Below, piece by piece: positions 22,060 to 33,358 of a stretch of 64,000 nucleotides of DNA. The notes below the pieces were generated by a model. The model was not told the DNA's origin, searched no databases, and was given only the letters and a program-made list of their open reading frames with translations. The DNA is from Imbricaverruca yamaguchii (Eukaryota > Arthropoda > Thecostraca > Neoverrucidae): assembly GCA_034440575.1 (NCBI GenBank), contig JAOTOL010001603.1:2158001-2222000 (forward strand), given 5' to 3'. Every line of letters begins with the position of its first letter. The first letter of the stretch is position 1. The translations under genes were made by a program, and so were the position numbers.

Positions 22060-22470
22060 GACGGGCGTGAGGTGGCTTTACTTGATTATATACATCTCAG
22101 TTGTGTTCGATAACCAACGAGATGCGACCTAAGGACTCGACAGCTCAGTCGGTCAGAGCGCCAGCCCGCATTGGCCTCTCCTGTTCTGACAAGACAGCGG
22201 CGGAGTAGCTTCACGCGCTCGCATAGTGCCCGGCTGGGAGGATCAGTTGGGAGCTGGTCAGATGGGACCGGGGACGCGACACCGGGCCGCCACTTGCCTT
22301 GGCGACCCTTAAAGCTCGCCGTAAAAATCCTGCAGTTGAATTTGAAGTCCAATATTGGGTGCTCGCGTCAGGATTCACGCAGCAAGCTATATTTGGTTAA
22401 GAACCTAACCTCAGTAAGCACTCCGATTAAAACTGAGGGAACGGGGAGGGGCGGTGGTGATGGCGTTACA
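22060..22470 (+). mobile_element. tRNA-derived SINE, family C, in an inverted duplicate (left copy)
   Basis: Head ACAGCTCAGTCGGTCAGAGC, body CTGGGAGGATCAGTTGGGAG, end ACGGGGAGGGGCGGTGGTGATG. The copy at 23298-23700 is its reverse complement, with only scattered differences. The homology includes about 70 bp upstream of the SINE head (TACATCTCAGTTGTGTTCGA), so a segment larger than the SINE was duplicated in inverse orientation. Confidence 0.85.
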
Positions 22471-22739
22471 TTTTTTTTATCGAGTAAACCACTGCTGCTC
22501 TGCTGATTTGGTTGGTCATGCCGTCCAATCTGCCTTTCACCGATGACAACGATGTTAAGGATTATGCGACATGAATCGCGGTATTGAACCTAGTAAAACC
22601 AGTTGAATTCGGAAGTAAATGCCTTTATGCTCGTGATAATTTAACAAAGTAAACATCGCTAGTGAACACAGTATATTTCCGTTGATGCCTTCGTTTATTT
22701 ATTGTTTGATTATTTTTTGTTTATTGGGTCATTCTCCAC

Positions 22740-22893
22740 TAACATTATGCACGATCACGGCTAATGGCGCCGCCCACACTGTTTCGCCGGTAGGCCGCGT
22801 GATTGGGAAATTTCCCGAGTGATGTTAGTGTTGAACCAGGGACCTTTGGTACCCTGAGTTCAACACCTTAACCGCTCGGCTATCCCTCCCGCC
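22740..22893 (-). mobile_element. tRNA-derived SINE, family B
   Basis: Reverse complement of the elements at 31529 and 46175: GGATAGCCGAGCGGTTAAGG head, GGTACCAAAGGTCCC, and GCGCCATTAGCCGTGA near the tail. More diverged than the other two copies. It lies in the loop between the inverted family C copies. Confidence 0.8.
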
Positions 22894-23297
22894 GTTGGTG
22901 CCTTCGTGAACTGTGAAAGCTCAGAGCATTTGCCACAGTCGATGAAGCCACGAAGCCAAAAGTACTGTTCATTAGCGATATTTATTTCCTTGTTATTTAG
23001 GGTGCGTTGGTTTACTTTCCATTTAGCGTTAGAAGAAGTTAAAGCACCGCTCTCGCCAACAGTATCTTAACCCGCGCCGTCTCCGGTCAGATCCTCACAC
23101 CCCGTCTCTGGGGGGGGGCGGATAGTAAACCCCCTCTAAAATCCAAACTAAGTGTCACACGAAAACGAAAAAGGTGTCATCGGAAAGCGCTCGACGATTA
23201 GGGTCCGAATCCAACCCATAAAATCATTTTCCACGAAAAGTGCCGTCATCAGGGGTGCTAGATTTTCACGACTTATGTTATGTTTTTGGCTCTGGGG

Positions 23298-23700
23298 TGC
23301 ATCACCACCGCCCCTCCCCGTTCCCTCTGTTTTAATCGGAGTGCTTGCTGAGGTTAGGTTCATAACCAAATATAGCTTGCTGCGTGAATCCTGACGCGAG
23401 CACCCAATATTTGACTTCAAATTCTACTGCAGGATTTTTACGGCGAGCTTTAAGGGTCGCCAAGGCAAGTGGCGCCCAGGTATCCCGTCCCCGGTCCCAT
23501 CTGACCAGCTCCCAACTGATCCTCCCAGCCGGGCACTATGCGAGCGCGTGAAGCTACTCCGACACTGCCATGCCAGAACAGGAGAGGTCAATGCGGGCTG
23601 ACGCTCTGACTAACTGAGCTGTCGAGTCCTTAGGTCGCATCTCGTTGGTCATCGAACACAACTGAGATGTATAATAAAGTAAAGCCACAATACGCCACCA
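23298..23700 (-). mobile_element. tRNA-derived SINE, family C, in an inverted duplicate (right copy)
   Basis: Reverse complement of 22060-22470. The two arms could pair into a roughly 400-bp stem with an 830-bp loop in the pre-mRNA of intron 7. Confidence 0.85.
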
Positions 23701-24394
23701 TTTTGGGGATATATGAAAAAACAAAATTTAATTGGAATGAGAAGAAAAGGACAGCCAAATCGACCAGGGCCATACATTTCTTTGGCCCTCCAAAACTAAT
23801 TTCTTTTTGTGAAATTTCAAAATTTTTAGTTTTCACGTTTTCTATAATTTTCCTTTTCCAATGGGTCGACCAGACCGAGAAACGTTGTTTGAAGTCAACT
23901 TGCCCTAATACAAAAATGCTTACTTTAGCCAGAATCTTCTATTTGAACTGCAACTGGCAAATACGCAAAATTTTCTGTTGTCAAAAACGAAAAAATAAGA
24001 AAAATTCCACTCGTACGTTTTGTTGCATCCCTATAGATAAGCAAACGCTAAAAGTTTCATTAAAATATATGTATCCGTTACAGCTTGACGACTGGGTGAA
24101 CTTTTTGGAGGTGACCTCACTTCACCTTGACTAACTCGTTGACCCTAGATGACCTGACTTAAACATTTTGACTCAGCATGCCAAATTGATGTGGGAAAAG
24201 GTAGGTAAGTTTGGGCGCGCCGCCGCGCGCCATTCGTCCCCTATCCGTAAAAAACCTGAGGGGGCGGTTGAAGACCCCCGAGAGGAGACGGGTTAACCCA
24301 AAAAGGCGCCCTGACGAGCCTCTTGGGCCCCTGACAATTACGCGCACTGGATGAGGGGCGGATTCCGCCCCCTTAAGATCTCGGTTCCTATTAA

Positions 24395-25115
24395 CACGCG
24401 CCCTGAAGGGGAGGGGGCCGAAGTCTTCCCACCCATCCGGTTTTTCGTAGATAACTCAAGATTGTACTGGCCCGATGTACGCCATTGTTTGTGTACCTGC
24501 TTATAAAAGAACGGTGCGTTTTGTAAAGTAAGAAAAATAAAAATCTACCTAAATTTTTTCGAGTTAGAGGTCGCCAAAATCAAGAAATGTTCTCCGCACC
24601 AGACCACAAATATCGGCGCTGATGCGCTTCCCGTATATTGGCAAAAATGAAGTGTTCTTGGCAAAACTAACGACTTATTTGGTGTACATTGTTATGCTAT
24701 GTTGTTTAAAGGCCATGCCAGGTCATCGAGGTCAAGACAGGTCAAGTTTATGACAGGTTAACACACGCCGTGGGGGATGGCGAAATCCGCCCCCCTCCAA
24801 TTTTTCGCACGTAACTCCATATTGTACCGGCCGATATACGCCATCTTTGCGTACCTACTTGGAAATGATCGGCGCATGGTTTAAAGTACGAAAAATGAAA
24901 ATCGGCCGAGAACTTTTCGAGCTAGGGGTCCTTAAAGTAAAAACAACTCGCATCATCAGACCTAAAAAATCGGCCGTGATGCGCTTCCCGTATATTGGCA
25001 AAAGGTAACTGTTCTTGATAACACTAGCGATTTGTTTGATGCATTTTGTTATGCTTTATAACTTGAAAGTCATGTTAGGTCGCCGAGGTCAGGTCAGGTC
25101 AAGTTCATGACAGGC
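24395..25115 (+). repeat. Two tandem copies of a ~360-bp dispersed repeat
   Basis: Both copies begin TTAACAC(G/A)CGCC, share a core GATATACGCCATCTTTG-like block and GATGCGCTTCCCGTATATTG, and end CAAGTTCATGACAGG. The same unit occurs in reverse at 31110-31345 and partly at 37500-38100, so it belongs to a dispersed family in this genome. Confidence 0.75.
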
Positions 25116-25219
25116 TAATAGAACCAAACTTGGTCAACTGGAATGTTGTCATAAATGCAAATGACTGTCATGCGATTGATGTCACTTTGCACGTTACTAC
25201 CTACACATCCCGAAATCTA

Positions 25220-25393
25220 CTGTTTGTCATTGTGTGCCTAAGCGTTTCCATACATTATTCATGCATTTCACTCCTTTCTTTGCGAAGCCAATTGTGCCGG
25301 ACCGCCCAACGGAGCAGTCGGGAGGACAGCCCGGTTGCGGTAACTGGAGCAGGTAATGACCTGCTAAAATGCTCCTATATAGGTGACCTGAAG
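25220..25393 (+). repeat. Left half of an older repeat interrupted by the CR1 insertion
   Basis: CCTAAGCGTTTCCATACA, GGAGCAGTCGGGAGGACAGC, GGTAACTGGAGCAGGTAATG and CTATATAGGTGACCTGAAG match the reverse complement of 30960-31110. The homology stops at 25393 and resumes at 29364, across the LINE. Confidence 0.85.
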
Positions 25394-25395
25394 TA

Positions 25396-26217
25396 GCAGG
25401 GACATCATATGCCCAGGTGGTCGCAGGCCACCGGGTAGCTGAGGTTTCCCCTACTGTGGAGGTGGCTGGGATCTCTCAAGAGGGGAGTGTTAATAGTGTT
25501 AATAGTGAACAGAGGAGGGGTAGTTCTGGTAGGTCACAGGAGGGGAAGTGGCATGAGGTCAGGGGGTGGAGGATTTGGAGACGCGAACCTAAGGAAAGGG
25601 TCAGTGAGTGGCAGGTGGCAGGTGGTAGGAGCGGGAGGAAGTGTAGCCGACCGGCCCAGCGGGCAGGCATAGTAACAACAAATATGTTCCAGGCATTGGA
25701 TGACTGCCCCCAGGATAGCAGTAGTAAGGAGTCAGTGCTGGTCATAGGAGACTCTCGTGTGCGTCATTTAGAGCGGGTATTTTGTAAAGGTAGGAGGGAC
25801 AGGAGGTGCATCACCAGGCCTGGTGCCAAGGTGAAGGACCTGGTACCTGCGGTGGCACAGGTCACCAGTGATCACCAGTTTAACACAGTCATAGTGCATG
25901 TAGGGGTAAATAACATAGGTCATACTAGGAGCGAGGAGCTTCTGCGGGAGTACAGGGCCCTTCTGGCCACCCTGAAGGGTACCAATAGAGTCCTTGTAAC
26001 AGGAATTTTGCCTAGGGCTAGAGCCTCCCCTGAGTGGAGCTCTAGGGCACTGGCAGCTAACGCCAGGGTAGGAAAGCTCTGCCATGAGCTAGGTTTTACA
26101 TTTGTAGATGAGTGGAGCAGGTTTTATGCATCGTGGGACCTCTATCAGATGGATGGCCTGCACTTTTCTGAGAAGGGGGTCCATGTGTTAGGCAAAGTAT
26201 ACGAGCATGTCCTTTAG
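25396..26217 (+). pseudogene. CR1 ORF1, SGNH-type esterase domain, N-terminus missing
   Basis: Open from the 5' junction to a stop at 26217 with no ATG at the start. The C-terminal half carries SGNH hydrolase blocks: GDSRVRHLE (catalytic Ser), HVGVNNIGH (Gly/Asn block) and DGLHFSEKG (Asp/His block). Such esterase domains are known in ORF1 proteins of CR1/L2 LINEs. The zinc-finger or coiled-coil part usually found upstream is absent. The part present is intact, but without an initiator it is not expected to be expressed. Confidence 0.85.
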
Positions 26218-26234
26218 GGAAACTAGGAAATGGG

Positions 26235-29200
26235 GTGGGGAGGGATGAAATTGCATTGCCAACTCAGGAATATTCCAATAGTGTCAGCCAAGGCAATAGA
26301 ACCTCAAAGTCTGCAAATAGGGACAGCAGCAACTCAAGGGGACAGAATTATAGTTCATCTAGTGATAAAAGAACTCCTCAATATGAAAAAGCCAAAGGTG
26401 GTTATGGAGCATTTGTTAAGTGTATGATGTTTAATGCTCAGAGTATCCGTTCCAAATTTGATGAGTTCAAGTGTTATGTTGCTGAGGAGGAACCGGATTT
26501 TGTTTGCATTACGGAGGCATGGGTCAGTGAAGGGTATTTTGGAGATAACTTACAGGACTATGAGATCCAGGGATACAATATGTTTTCGTGCAATAGGGGT
26601 CCAGCAATGACAGGGGGTGGTGTAATGCTCTATATGAATAGCTTATTCAGTTCTCAAAAAGTAGCAGGTGGGGATAAAAATGTGTCTGTGGAGTCCATTT
26701 GGCTTGATGTCACTGTGGGAAAAGCCAACAGCAATACTCTTAGGATAGGAGCTTTCTACCGATCAGGAACCCTGCCACATTCTCAGTAACTGGAGCTTGA
26801 CAAGGTGATTTGTGAGGAAATCAGTAGAAACTTTAAGAGGAAGTGCCTTATTCTCGGTGACTTTAATTTAAAAGGTTATGAAAATGCTGGTGTTGGCTCC
26901 CCATCATGCAAAATGTTCAGGAAATGCCTTGAAGAGGACCTGTTCTTACACCAGTTTGTATCGGAACCTACCAGGCATGGTTCATTCTTGGACCTTGTAT
27001 TCTCGGATTTAAGTGACTTGTTTCAAGACTTGACTGTAGGCGAAACTCTGGGAAAAAGTGACCATAACATAGTTAGATTCAAGGCACATGTAGGGGAAAT
27101 TATCAAGGATAATTTGGTAAAGGTTCCAAATTTCAACAGAGCAGACTTTAACGGCATGAGAGCGGCTTTAAGTGCCATCAGATGGGAAGAAGAATTCTCC
27201 AATTTAAATGCCTGTGAAATGTGGGAAAAGTTCAAATCTTACTTAAAGGAAACTCAGATTAGACATGTCCCCCAAAAGCAAACACGCAAAAGAAGGGTAG
27301 GAAAGCCAGCATGGCTTACACCAGACGTGATAGCAGCAATTAAGCAATTAAGGCTAAGAAAACTGCATTTAGAGTTTTTAAAGAAGCCTCAAATGTCATT
27401 AATCTAAAGGCGTATCGAAAAGCTGTGAAGGCGTATCGAACACTGTGAAGCAAAAAACCAGAGCAGCAAAGCGAGCAAAGGAACTGGATTTAGCTAGAAA
27501 CTGTAATGGGGACAGTAAAAAGTTCTTTAGTTTCTACAAGCTGAGTAAAGTTTCTAGCACAATTAGTCCACTGGAAGTAAACGGGACTACATTGGGTGAG
27601 GATAGTGAGATGGTTGAGGAGCTGAGCAAGCAGTTCAAATCAGTGTTTACATTGGAAGATATGACCAATCTGCCGACCGTACACCATAGTTCAGTTACAT
27701 GGGATTTGACAAATGATGTTGATTTCATTGGTAGTGATGTTGTTTACAATCATATCAGGAAAATAAAGCCAAATAAGGCAGCGGGACCTGATGATATTTA
27801 TGCTAGGGTGTTGCGGGAAACTGAAAAGGAACTGGCATTTCCACTTAGTATAATATTTTGTAGATCAGTTTCACATAATGAAATTCCAACCGATTGGAAA
27901 AGGGCAAATGTAGTTCCTATTTTCAAGAAAGGAGAAAGAGGGAAAGTTGAAAACTATAGGCCAATAAGTCTCACATCCCTAGTCTTCAAGGTACTCGAAT
28001 CAATTATCAAGGATAGAATAGTTAGTTATCTGGAAGGTAGCAGATTGATTCAAGATACTCAACATGGATTTAGAAAAGGACGATCGTGTATCACAAACCT
28101 CTTGGACTTTTTGAACTTCGCCACAGAACAATTTGATCAGGGAAATCAGGTTGATGTAGCATATCTTGACTTTAGTAAGGCCTTTGACAAGGTACCTCAT
28201 AAACGGTTAATGATACAGCTTCAGTCCCATGGTATTGCAGGTAGCATCTTAAAATGGATAGAGTTGTGGCTTTCAGATAGACAGCAAAGAGTGATGCTAA
28301 ATGGTACAAAGTCATCATGGCAAAATGTTCTAAGTGGAGTCCCCCAGGGGTCAGTACTAGGGCCATTACTGTTCATTATATTTGTAAATAACATTGAAAG
28401 TGGCCTAAGCAGTAAAGTTTTGAAATTTGCAGATGATTTGAAGGTCTTTAGGGCAATAACAGGTCAGGATGAGCATATCTCGCTGCAAAAAGACTTAGAC
28501 GAACTTGTGAAGTGGTCCGAAGAATGGCAAATGAAATTTAACTTTGATAAGTTCAAAATCATGCATGTAGGTAAGCAGCATATGAAGGTTCCATACTTGA
28601 TGGGTGGCCAAGTGCTATCAGTGACTCAACAGGAGAAGGATTTAGGTGTTATTCTAAACACAAAACTAGGGGCATCAGAACAGACCAAGGAAGCCAGGAA
28701 GAAGGCACTGAGAATGCTCGGGGCAATAAATAGGAATGTATCATACAGAAGTGAGGAAGTGATCAGGAAGCTTTACTGTGCATACGTCAGGCCACATTTG
28801 GAATACTGCATCCAAGCTTGGTCTCCTAGCTATGAAAAAGATTGTTGGCTTTTAGAGAGAGTACAAAAGAGGGCTACAAAAATGGTTAATGGCATAAGCA
28901 ACCTGGCATATGAGGAAAGATTGAAGAAATTGAATGTTTTCACTTAGATATAGAAGGCTGAGAGGAGATCTCATCGAGGTCTTTAAATTTGTCAATGGTC
29001 TGGAGAGGGGATACCTTGGGGAAATGTTCGAATTTAACAGAAATGATGCAATCAGAGGTCATAAATTCAAAATTAAAATTAACCACAGCAGAACAAGGTT
29101 AAGGCAAACTTTCTTCACCAACAGGGTAGTGGAACACTGGAACCAGCTGCCAGAAAACATCGTCAGTAGCAGCACATTGAACATCTTTAAAAACAGCATA

Positions 29201-29254
29201 GACATTCATTATAAGAATAGAGGGCTTGCTTTTCAGTATTACAGGGAGGGCTGA
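26235..29254 (+). pseudogene. CR1 ORF2, endonuclease-reverse transcriptase, disrupted
   Basis: An apurinic-type endonuclease (FNAQSIRSKFDEF, FVCITEAW, LGDFNLKG, SDHNIV) is followed by a reverse transcriptase (NYRPISLTSLVFKVLE, YLDFSKAFDKVPH, GVPQGSVLGPLLF, FADDLKVF). The CR1-type C-terminal block YRRLRGDLIEVFKF and WNQLPENIV close it. Breaks seen: an in-frame TAA at 26787-26789, two frame changes between about 27365 and 27445, where a ~22-bp segment (AAGGCGTATCGAA...) is tandemly duplicated, and one frame change near 28938. Catalytic residues are retained but the copy cannot make a full product. Confidence 0.93.
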
Positions 29255-29363
29255 TTGGCAGATTTGGTGGACAACTGGTTCAGTGTACAGAGTGCAACCA
29301 AGAAGGGCCCTTGTGGCTCAGAGTTGCACTAATCTTTTATGTCTTTATGTCTTTATGTCTTTA

Positions 29364-30960
29364 TGAAGTCAAATGGTGGATCTGGCATCTGCATTGCATC
29401 ATTAGTGATGTCCAAAACATCATTGATGCCAATTTCGGAGAATTTATACACAATCACAGCGATCCATAACATTGACAAGCCAATCCAAGCAAAACCAGAA
29501 TTTTGATATTTTGACCTCGTTTGATCTTGAAGGTATTGACCTAAGGTCATTAAATTTTCACACAATAGAGTTCACTATCGTGCCCATCCACTCTGCGAAT
29601 TTCGTTGCTCTAGCCTCAATAGAAGCCGAGATCGTAGGGGGGGGGGGGTGGAATCCGCCCCCCCCTGTGCGCGTAATTTTCCAGAGGCCCTCCAGGGCGC
29701 GTGTTAACCCGCGCACGTCTGGAGGGTCAGATATCTGCCCTCTGCGGTTTTTCCTAACTTGCCACCATACTAATTGAGTTAGCAAGGCCAAACCTCGCAT
29801 GGCTGCTCATTAGTCTTTTCCGCATGTCGTCATTCATTTTTAACCCTGGGTCGTCAAAGGTCAGGTCATCAGGTTAGGCGAAGCGACCCAGCTACACACG
29901 GGATTCTAGGCTGCGTAACTTCCACAATAAATGGGCGATTTATTTCAAACTTATAACACGTCATGACCTCATCAGGAACCATAATATGTATATGGTTTTT
30001 TATCGTAGCATTAACCTTAGGTCATGTCGCGGACATGGCTTCCCCATTATAGGGCTATGGCAAAATATACAAATGTCTCCTGGTTACATATTTGCTCTCG
30101 GAATGATCTCACAACGGTTGTGAAATGAAGTTGGAAGCTATGCTCAATGTTACCGCTGACATTTTGCTCAGTGACCTCACCAAGGTCATCTGAGGTCACC
30201 TGAGACCACTACACATTTCTGCGCATTCTATCGCACTGCATTGAGCTAGAGGGCTGAAATTACCGTCATTATGCTTGTATCGCCAAGACGTGTCGATTGT
30301 TACATTACACACCCCCTCCCTAGGCTATTTCATGAACTAGACCCGAGGTCATGGTTTCGGTTGACCTGACCTTAAATCACACCGCCTATTGTCGGTAACA
30401 CATATCAAGGACTGTCGAATAGCGTTCACCGTTTTTTTCTATCTGTTGCAAGTCCTGATATATGTGTCAATATCTAAGAGTCCCACCCGATGTGGTCGAA
30501 TTTGACCTATGACGGCCCAGTGACCTGAATATTGATCTGAGGGAAAGAATAACCGAAACACTTTGGATAGAGCCCGTCACCAGCTATCCAACGATGTTTT
30601 CCGTTTGGCGCTAGCTAGCGTAGTTCTAGAGATATTAGGGGGCGGGCAGACATCTGCCCCCGGACATGCGAAGTTGGCGCGGACCGCCGGACGTGCGAGT
30701 GTTAAGGCTAGAGCAACCAAATTAGCATGGTGGATGTGCCCCATAGTGAACTCTATTGTGCACTAATTTCATGACCTTAGGTCTACATCTTCAAGGTCAA
30801 ATGAGGTCAAAATAGCAAAATTTTATAGTTTTACGTGGCTTGGCTTGCCATTGTTATCGATTGCTGTGATTGTGTTTAAATGCTCCAGAAAATTAGCATT
30901 AATGATGTTTTACTAATGGTGCAATACACATGCGAGATCCGCCATTTGACATCAGGTCAC
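29364..30960. repeat. Inverted-repeat (foldback) element, right of the CR1
   Basis: 29364-29700 and 30600-30960 are reverse complements of each other: TCAAATGGTGGATC versus GATCCGCCATTTGA, ACACAATCACAGCGATC versus GATTGCTGTGATTGTG, and CACAATAGAGTTCACTATCG versus CATAGTGAACTCTATTGTGC. About 900 bp of unrelated sequence lies between, with no gene. Continuing outward, the left side resumes at 25393 and the right side runs to about 31350. Confidence 0.8.
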
Positions 30961-31350
30961 CTATATATGAGTACTTTAGCAGGTCATTACCTGCTCCAGT
31001 TACCGGAACCGGGCTGCCCACCCGACTGCTCCGTTGGGCGGCTCGGCACAATCGACTTCGCAAAGAAAGGAGTGAAATGCACGAAACTGTATGGAAACGC
31101 TTAGGCACATAAGCGCATCAGCGCCAATATTTGCGGTCCGGCGCTTAGAAACTTTTTTGACTTTAACGACCCATAACTCGTAAAACGTTCGGTCGATTTT
31201 CATTTTTCTTACCTTCAAGCAACGCGCCGGTCATTTGTAACCCGGTACACAAACAATGGCGTATATCGGTCGGTAAAATCTTGAGTTATTTATGAAAAAC
31301 CGGAAGGATAGGCGGTTTTCGCTCCCCCCCCTCCAGGGCGCGTGTTAAGT
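30961..31350 (-). repeat. Outer right arm of the foldback element
   Basis: Reverse complement of 25220-25393 (inner part) and of the unit at 24395 or 24766 (outer part, ending TTAACACGCGCCCTGG on the - strand). It supplies the empty-site reference for the CR1 insertion. Confidence 0.8.
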
Positions 31351-31528
31351 AGTCGGACTGCACATGTAAGCGGGTTACGCTTACATATATGTTCGTCCTT
31401 AATGACACCCGAATCGCACAACACTCTGTTATGATGTGCTCAGAAGCAATACAACCATTGAAACGCCTACACCAGGTGAATTTTCCCCTCTACCTACCTG
31501 ACGTTAAGTGACGGAATGTGCGCAATGT

Positions 31529-31722
31529 GGGGCGGGGATGGCCGAGTGGTTAAGGTGTCGGGCTATGGGTACCAAAGGTCCCGGGTTCGACTTTAGCGCC
31601 ACTCAGGACATTTCCCAATCTCGCGGCCCACCGGCGAAACAGTGTGGGCGGCGCCATTAGCCGTGAATGTGCATAAAGTGTGTCGTGAACCAACCATTAA
31701 GCAAACAAACAAACAGACAAAC
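31529..31722 (+). mobile_element. tRNA-derived SINE, family B, with 14-bp target-site duplication
   Basis: Head GGGGATGGCCGAGTGGTTAA (A-box of a class II tRNA type) and GGTCCCGGGTTCGACTTT (B-box), followed by GGCGGCGCCATTAGCCGTGA and an AAACAAACAAAC tail. AATGTGCGCAATGT is duplicated exactly at 31515-31528 and 31723-31736. It inserted about 50 bp upstream of the exon 8 acceptor, which keeps only a short native polypyrimidine region. Confidence 0.95.
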
Positions 31723-31787
31723 AATGTGCGCAATGTTGAAGACGCTACACCTGCTACGTTTCTCATGCCAACTGACTGTATCGGCAG

Positions 31788-31913
31788 CTATGAGCGGCTG
31801 CGGTTCGTCGACTTCCCGTCGCTGTACCGGGGCGTGTTGCCGCTGGAGCCGGCGGCCTTCCTGGAGCTGGTCCACGAGCACATCAAGGCCTCCAGAGACA
31901 TCCTGGTCAACCA
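31788..31913 (+). CDS. DNAH7-like: Dynein heavy chain exon 8 (residues 352-394)
   Basis: Acceptor GACTGTATCGGCAG, donor GTCAGT, phase 2 to 2. Peptide YERLRFVDFPSLYRG, then PLEPAAFLELVHEHIKASRD and ILVNQ. The FRFVD / PL...F...V..H pattern is a typical stem segment of the clade. It follows the 10.1-kb intron 7. Confidence 0.93.
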
Positions 31914-32781
31914 GTCAGTGGTGGCTGAATAATAAATATGACGCTTATGGCCAACGTCATCAGCTAGCTTCACTGCTGAGTGAAATATTCGCTGGCGTTA
32001 TTGTTTCATCGCCAATGTTCATTTGCAATTAGAAACTGTGAATATGCAATTGTTTGTGACGTGTCTTTTGTAGTGGTAGTAGAGAGGGTGTTTTCGAAGC
32101 TGTCAGTCCGTTGACTGGCTATTGCACTGCTACAATTTGTCCATTTCTCACAGACAACTTCTGTCAGTGGTTAGTAGTAATCAGGGTGATGTCGCATAAT
32201 AAATAGTAGTGATAAGCTCTTAGCCCGAAGTGTGCCACTCGTCACAGGCGTTGATTTCTGAAAATTATGGGGTGGGGGACGTAATGCATGAAGGCAATGG
32301 GCGGACTCCAATGGATTGGGGTCACACTCCATTAGGTCCCATGTTAAAAGTTGAAATTTATGGGGATGAGGGTAGGCCAACATTGCGAGGGCACTCCGAT
32401 GGCATCCAGCTGATTGCATAGAGGTCATTGAAATAACATGTTTCAACGTGTTCTTCTTGGTGTATGCCATCACCGTTTGTATGGAATCGTTACATCGATG
32501 CTGTTTGTCTGTTCACAATATAATACAAACGAATATATATTTCGGCTATGCGCTACTTTAATGGACGGATGGCCTGTTCCTTGCTGGTATTGAATATTGC
32601 CCGTGCAAGCAATCCATATACTCATACGATTTTGTTATCGACTACTTCAATTTTGAGCACGAGACTACATCATGTTATTATTTAAAATATTTGCTTCCGG
32701 ATCCAGTAGTGCACAACTGCAGCAACATCGGAGTGCCTGTCGGTGACCGCCACCACTGACGCTTCCCTCGCCGGCCGCCAG

Positions 32782-32977
32782 GTGGCTGCCGCACTGCGCC
32801 AACGTGTTCGCCGAGCTGGTGGACGGCTGGTCGCGCCTGGTGCCGAGCCGCGGCGGTCACGGCCTGGCCAGGGTGGAGCGGTTCTTCGGCTGCGCCGCCG
32901 CACTGATGTCGCTTCACCTGCGCCGGGTGGTGCTCAACACGTTCACCGACTACTCCGCCTTCCTCGGGGTCCATCAG
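32782..32977 (+). CDS. DNAH7-like: Dynein heavy chain exon 9 (residues 394-459)
   Basis: Acceptor CCGGCCGCCAG, donor GTGCGC, phase 2 to 0. Peptide WLPHCANVFAELVDGW, RVERFFGCAAALMSLHLRR and NTFTDYSAFLGVHQ. WLP.C and FF.C...LMS..LR are conserved in the stem of DNAH3/7/12-type chains. Confidence 0.95.
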
Positions 32978-33238
32978 GTGCGCGAGGCGAGCGGTGCGGT
33001 GGCACGCACTCCAGACCAACTGGCTGACTAACATTGTCTGTGCTGCAACAGACGTCTCAACTAGCCACATGCAATCCGGACAATGTCACTAACTTCGTCC
33101 AGCTCGGGAAGACACCTACCGATCACCTTTGTTGAGTTCCTGACCAGGGTGCAGTTGTTGACGTGCCGTCAGGTTCGCTACAGATGTCATCCCCTACGAC
33201 CTGCGAATGCTCGTGTGTCTGACAACGTGACGCTGTAG

Positions 33239-33358
33239 CCAGGAAACGCCTACTCGGGCGAGTACGAAGACTTCAGCTTCGTGTTGCCGTCCATATTGGT
33301 GGTGCATCTGGAAGTGGTGCCTCCGCCACCGGGACCGCCACAACCGCCAACAATAGAG
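33239..33358 (+). CDS. DNAH7-like: Dynein heavy chain exon 10 (residues 460-499)
   Basis: The acceptor is GACGCTGTAG, chosen over the CCAG four bases later because only it keeps phase 0. Donor GTGTGT. Peptide PGNAYSGEYEDFSFVLPSIL, then LEVVPPPPGPPQPPTIE. The G(N)xYxGEYxxxxF..P pattern is conserved; the poly-Pro tail is not and may be expanded here. The exon end is the first unit of the array that follows. Confidence 0.93.

Larger units (their letters stand above)
25394..29363 (+). mobile_element. CR1-clade LINE, 5'-truncated, with 5-bp target-site duplication
   Basis: A 3,970-bp non-LTR element with ORF1 (SGNH esterase type), ORF2 (endonuclease-reverse transcriptase) and a tail of TCTTTATG octamers. 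It is flanked by TGAAG (25389-25393 and 29364-29368). The uninterrupted paralogous arm at 30950-30975 reads GGTGACCTGATGTCAAATGG where the filled site has GGTGACCTGAAG / TCAAATGG, which fixes both ends. ORF1 is open into the 5' junction with no initiator, so the 5' end was lost on insertion. Same orientation as the host gene. Confidence 0.95.

Noticed and set aside
25700..26217. Host SGNH hydrolase/esterase gene
   Set aside because: It lies in ORF1 position of a CR1 LINE, between the 5' junction and ORF2, in the same orientation.
31529..31610. tRNA gene (class II A-box and B-box)
   Set aside because: No closable acceptor stem or variable arm, and the sequence continues as a SINE body with a tail and target duplication. 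Likewise the heads at 771, 4474, 16340, 22131, 46175 and 59154.
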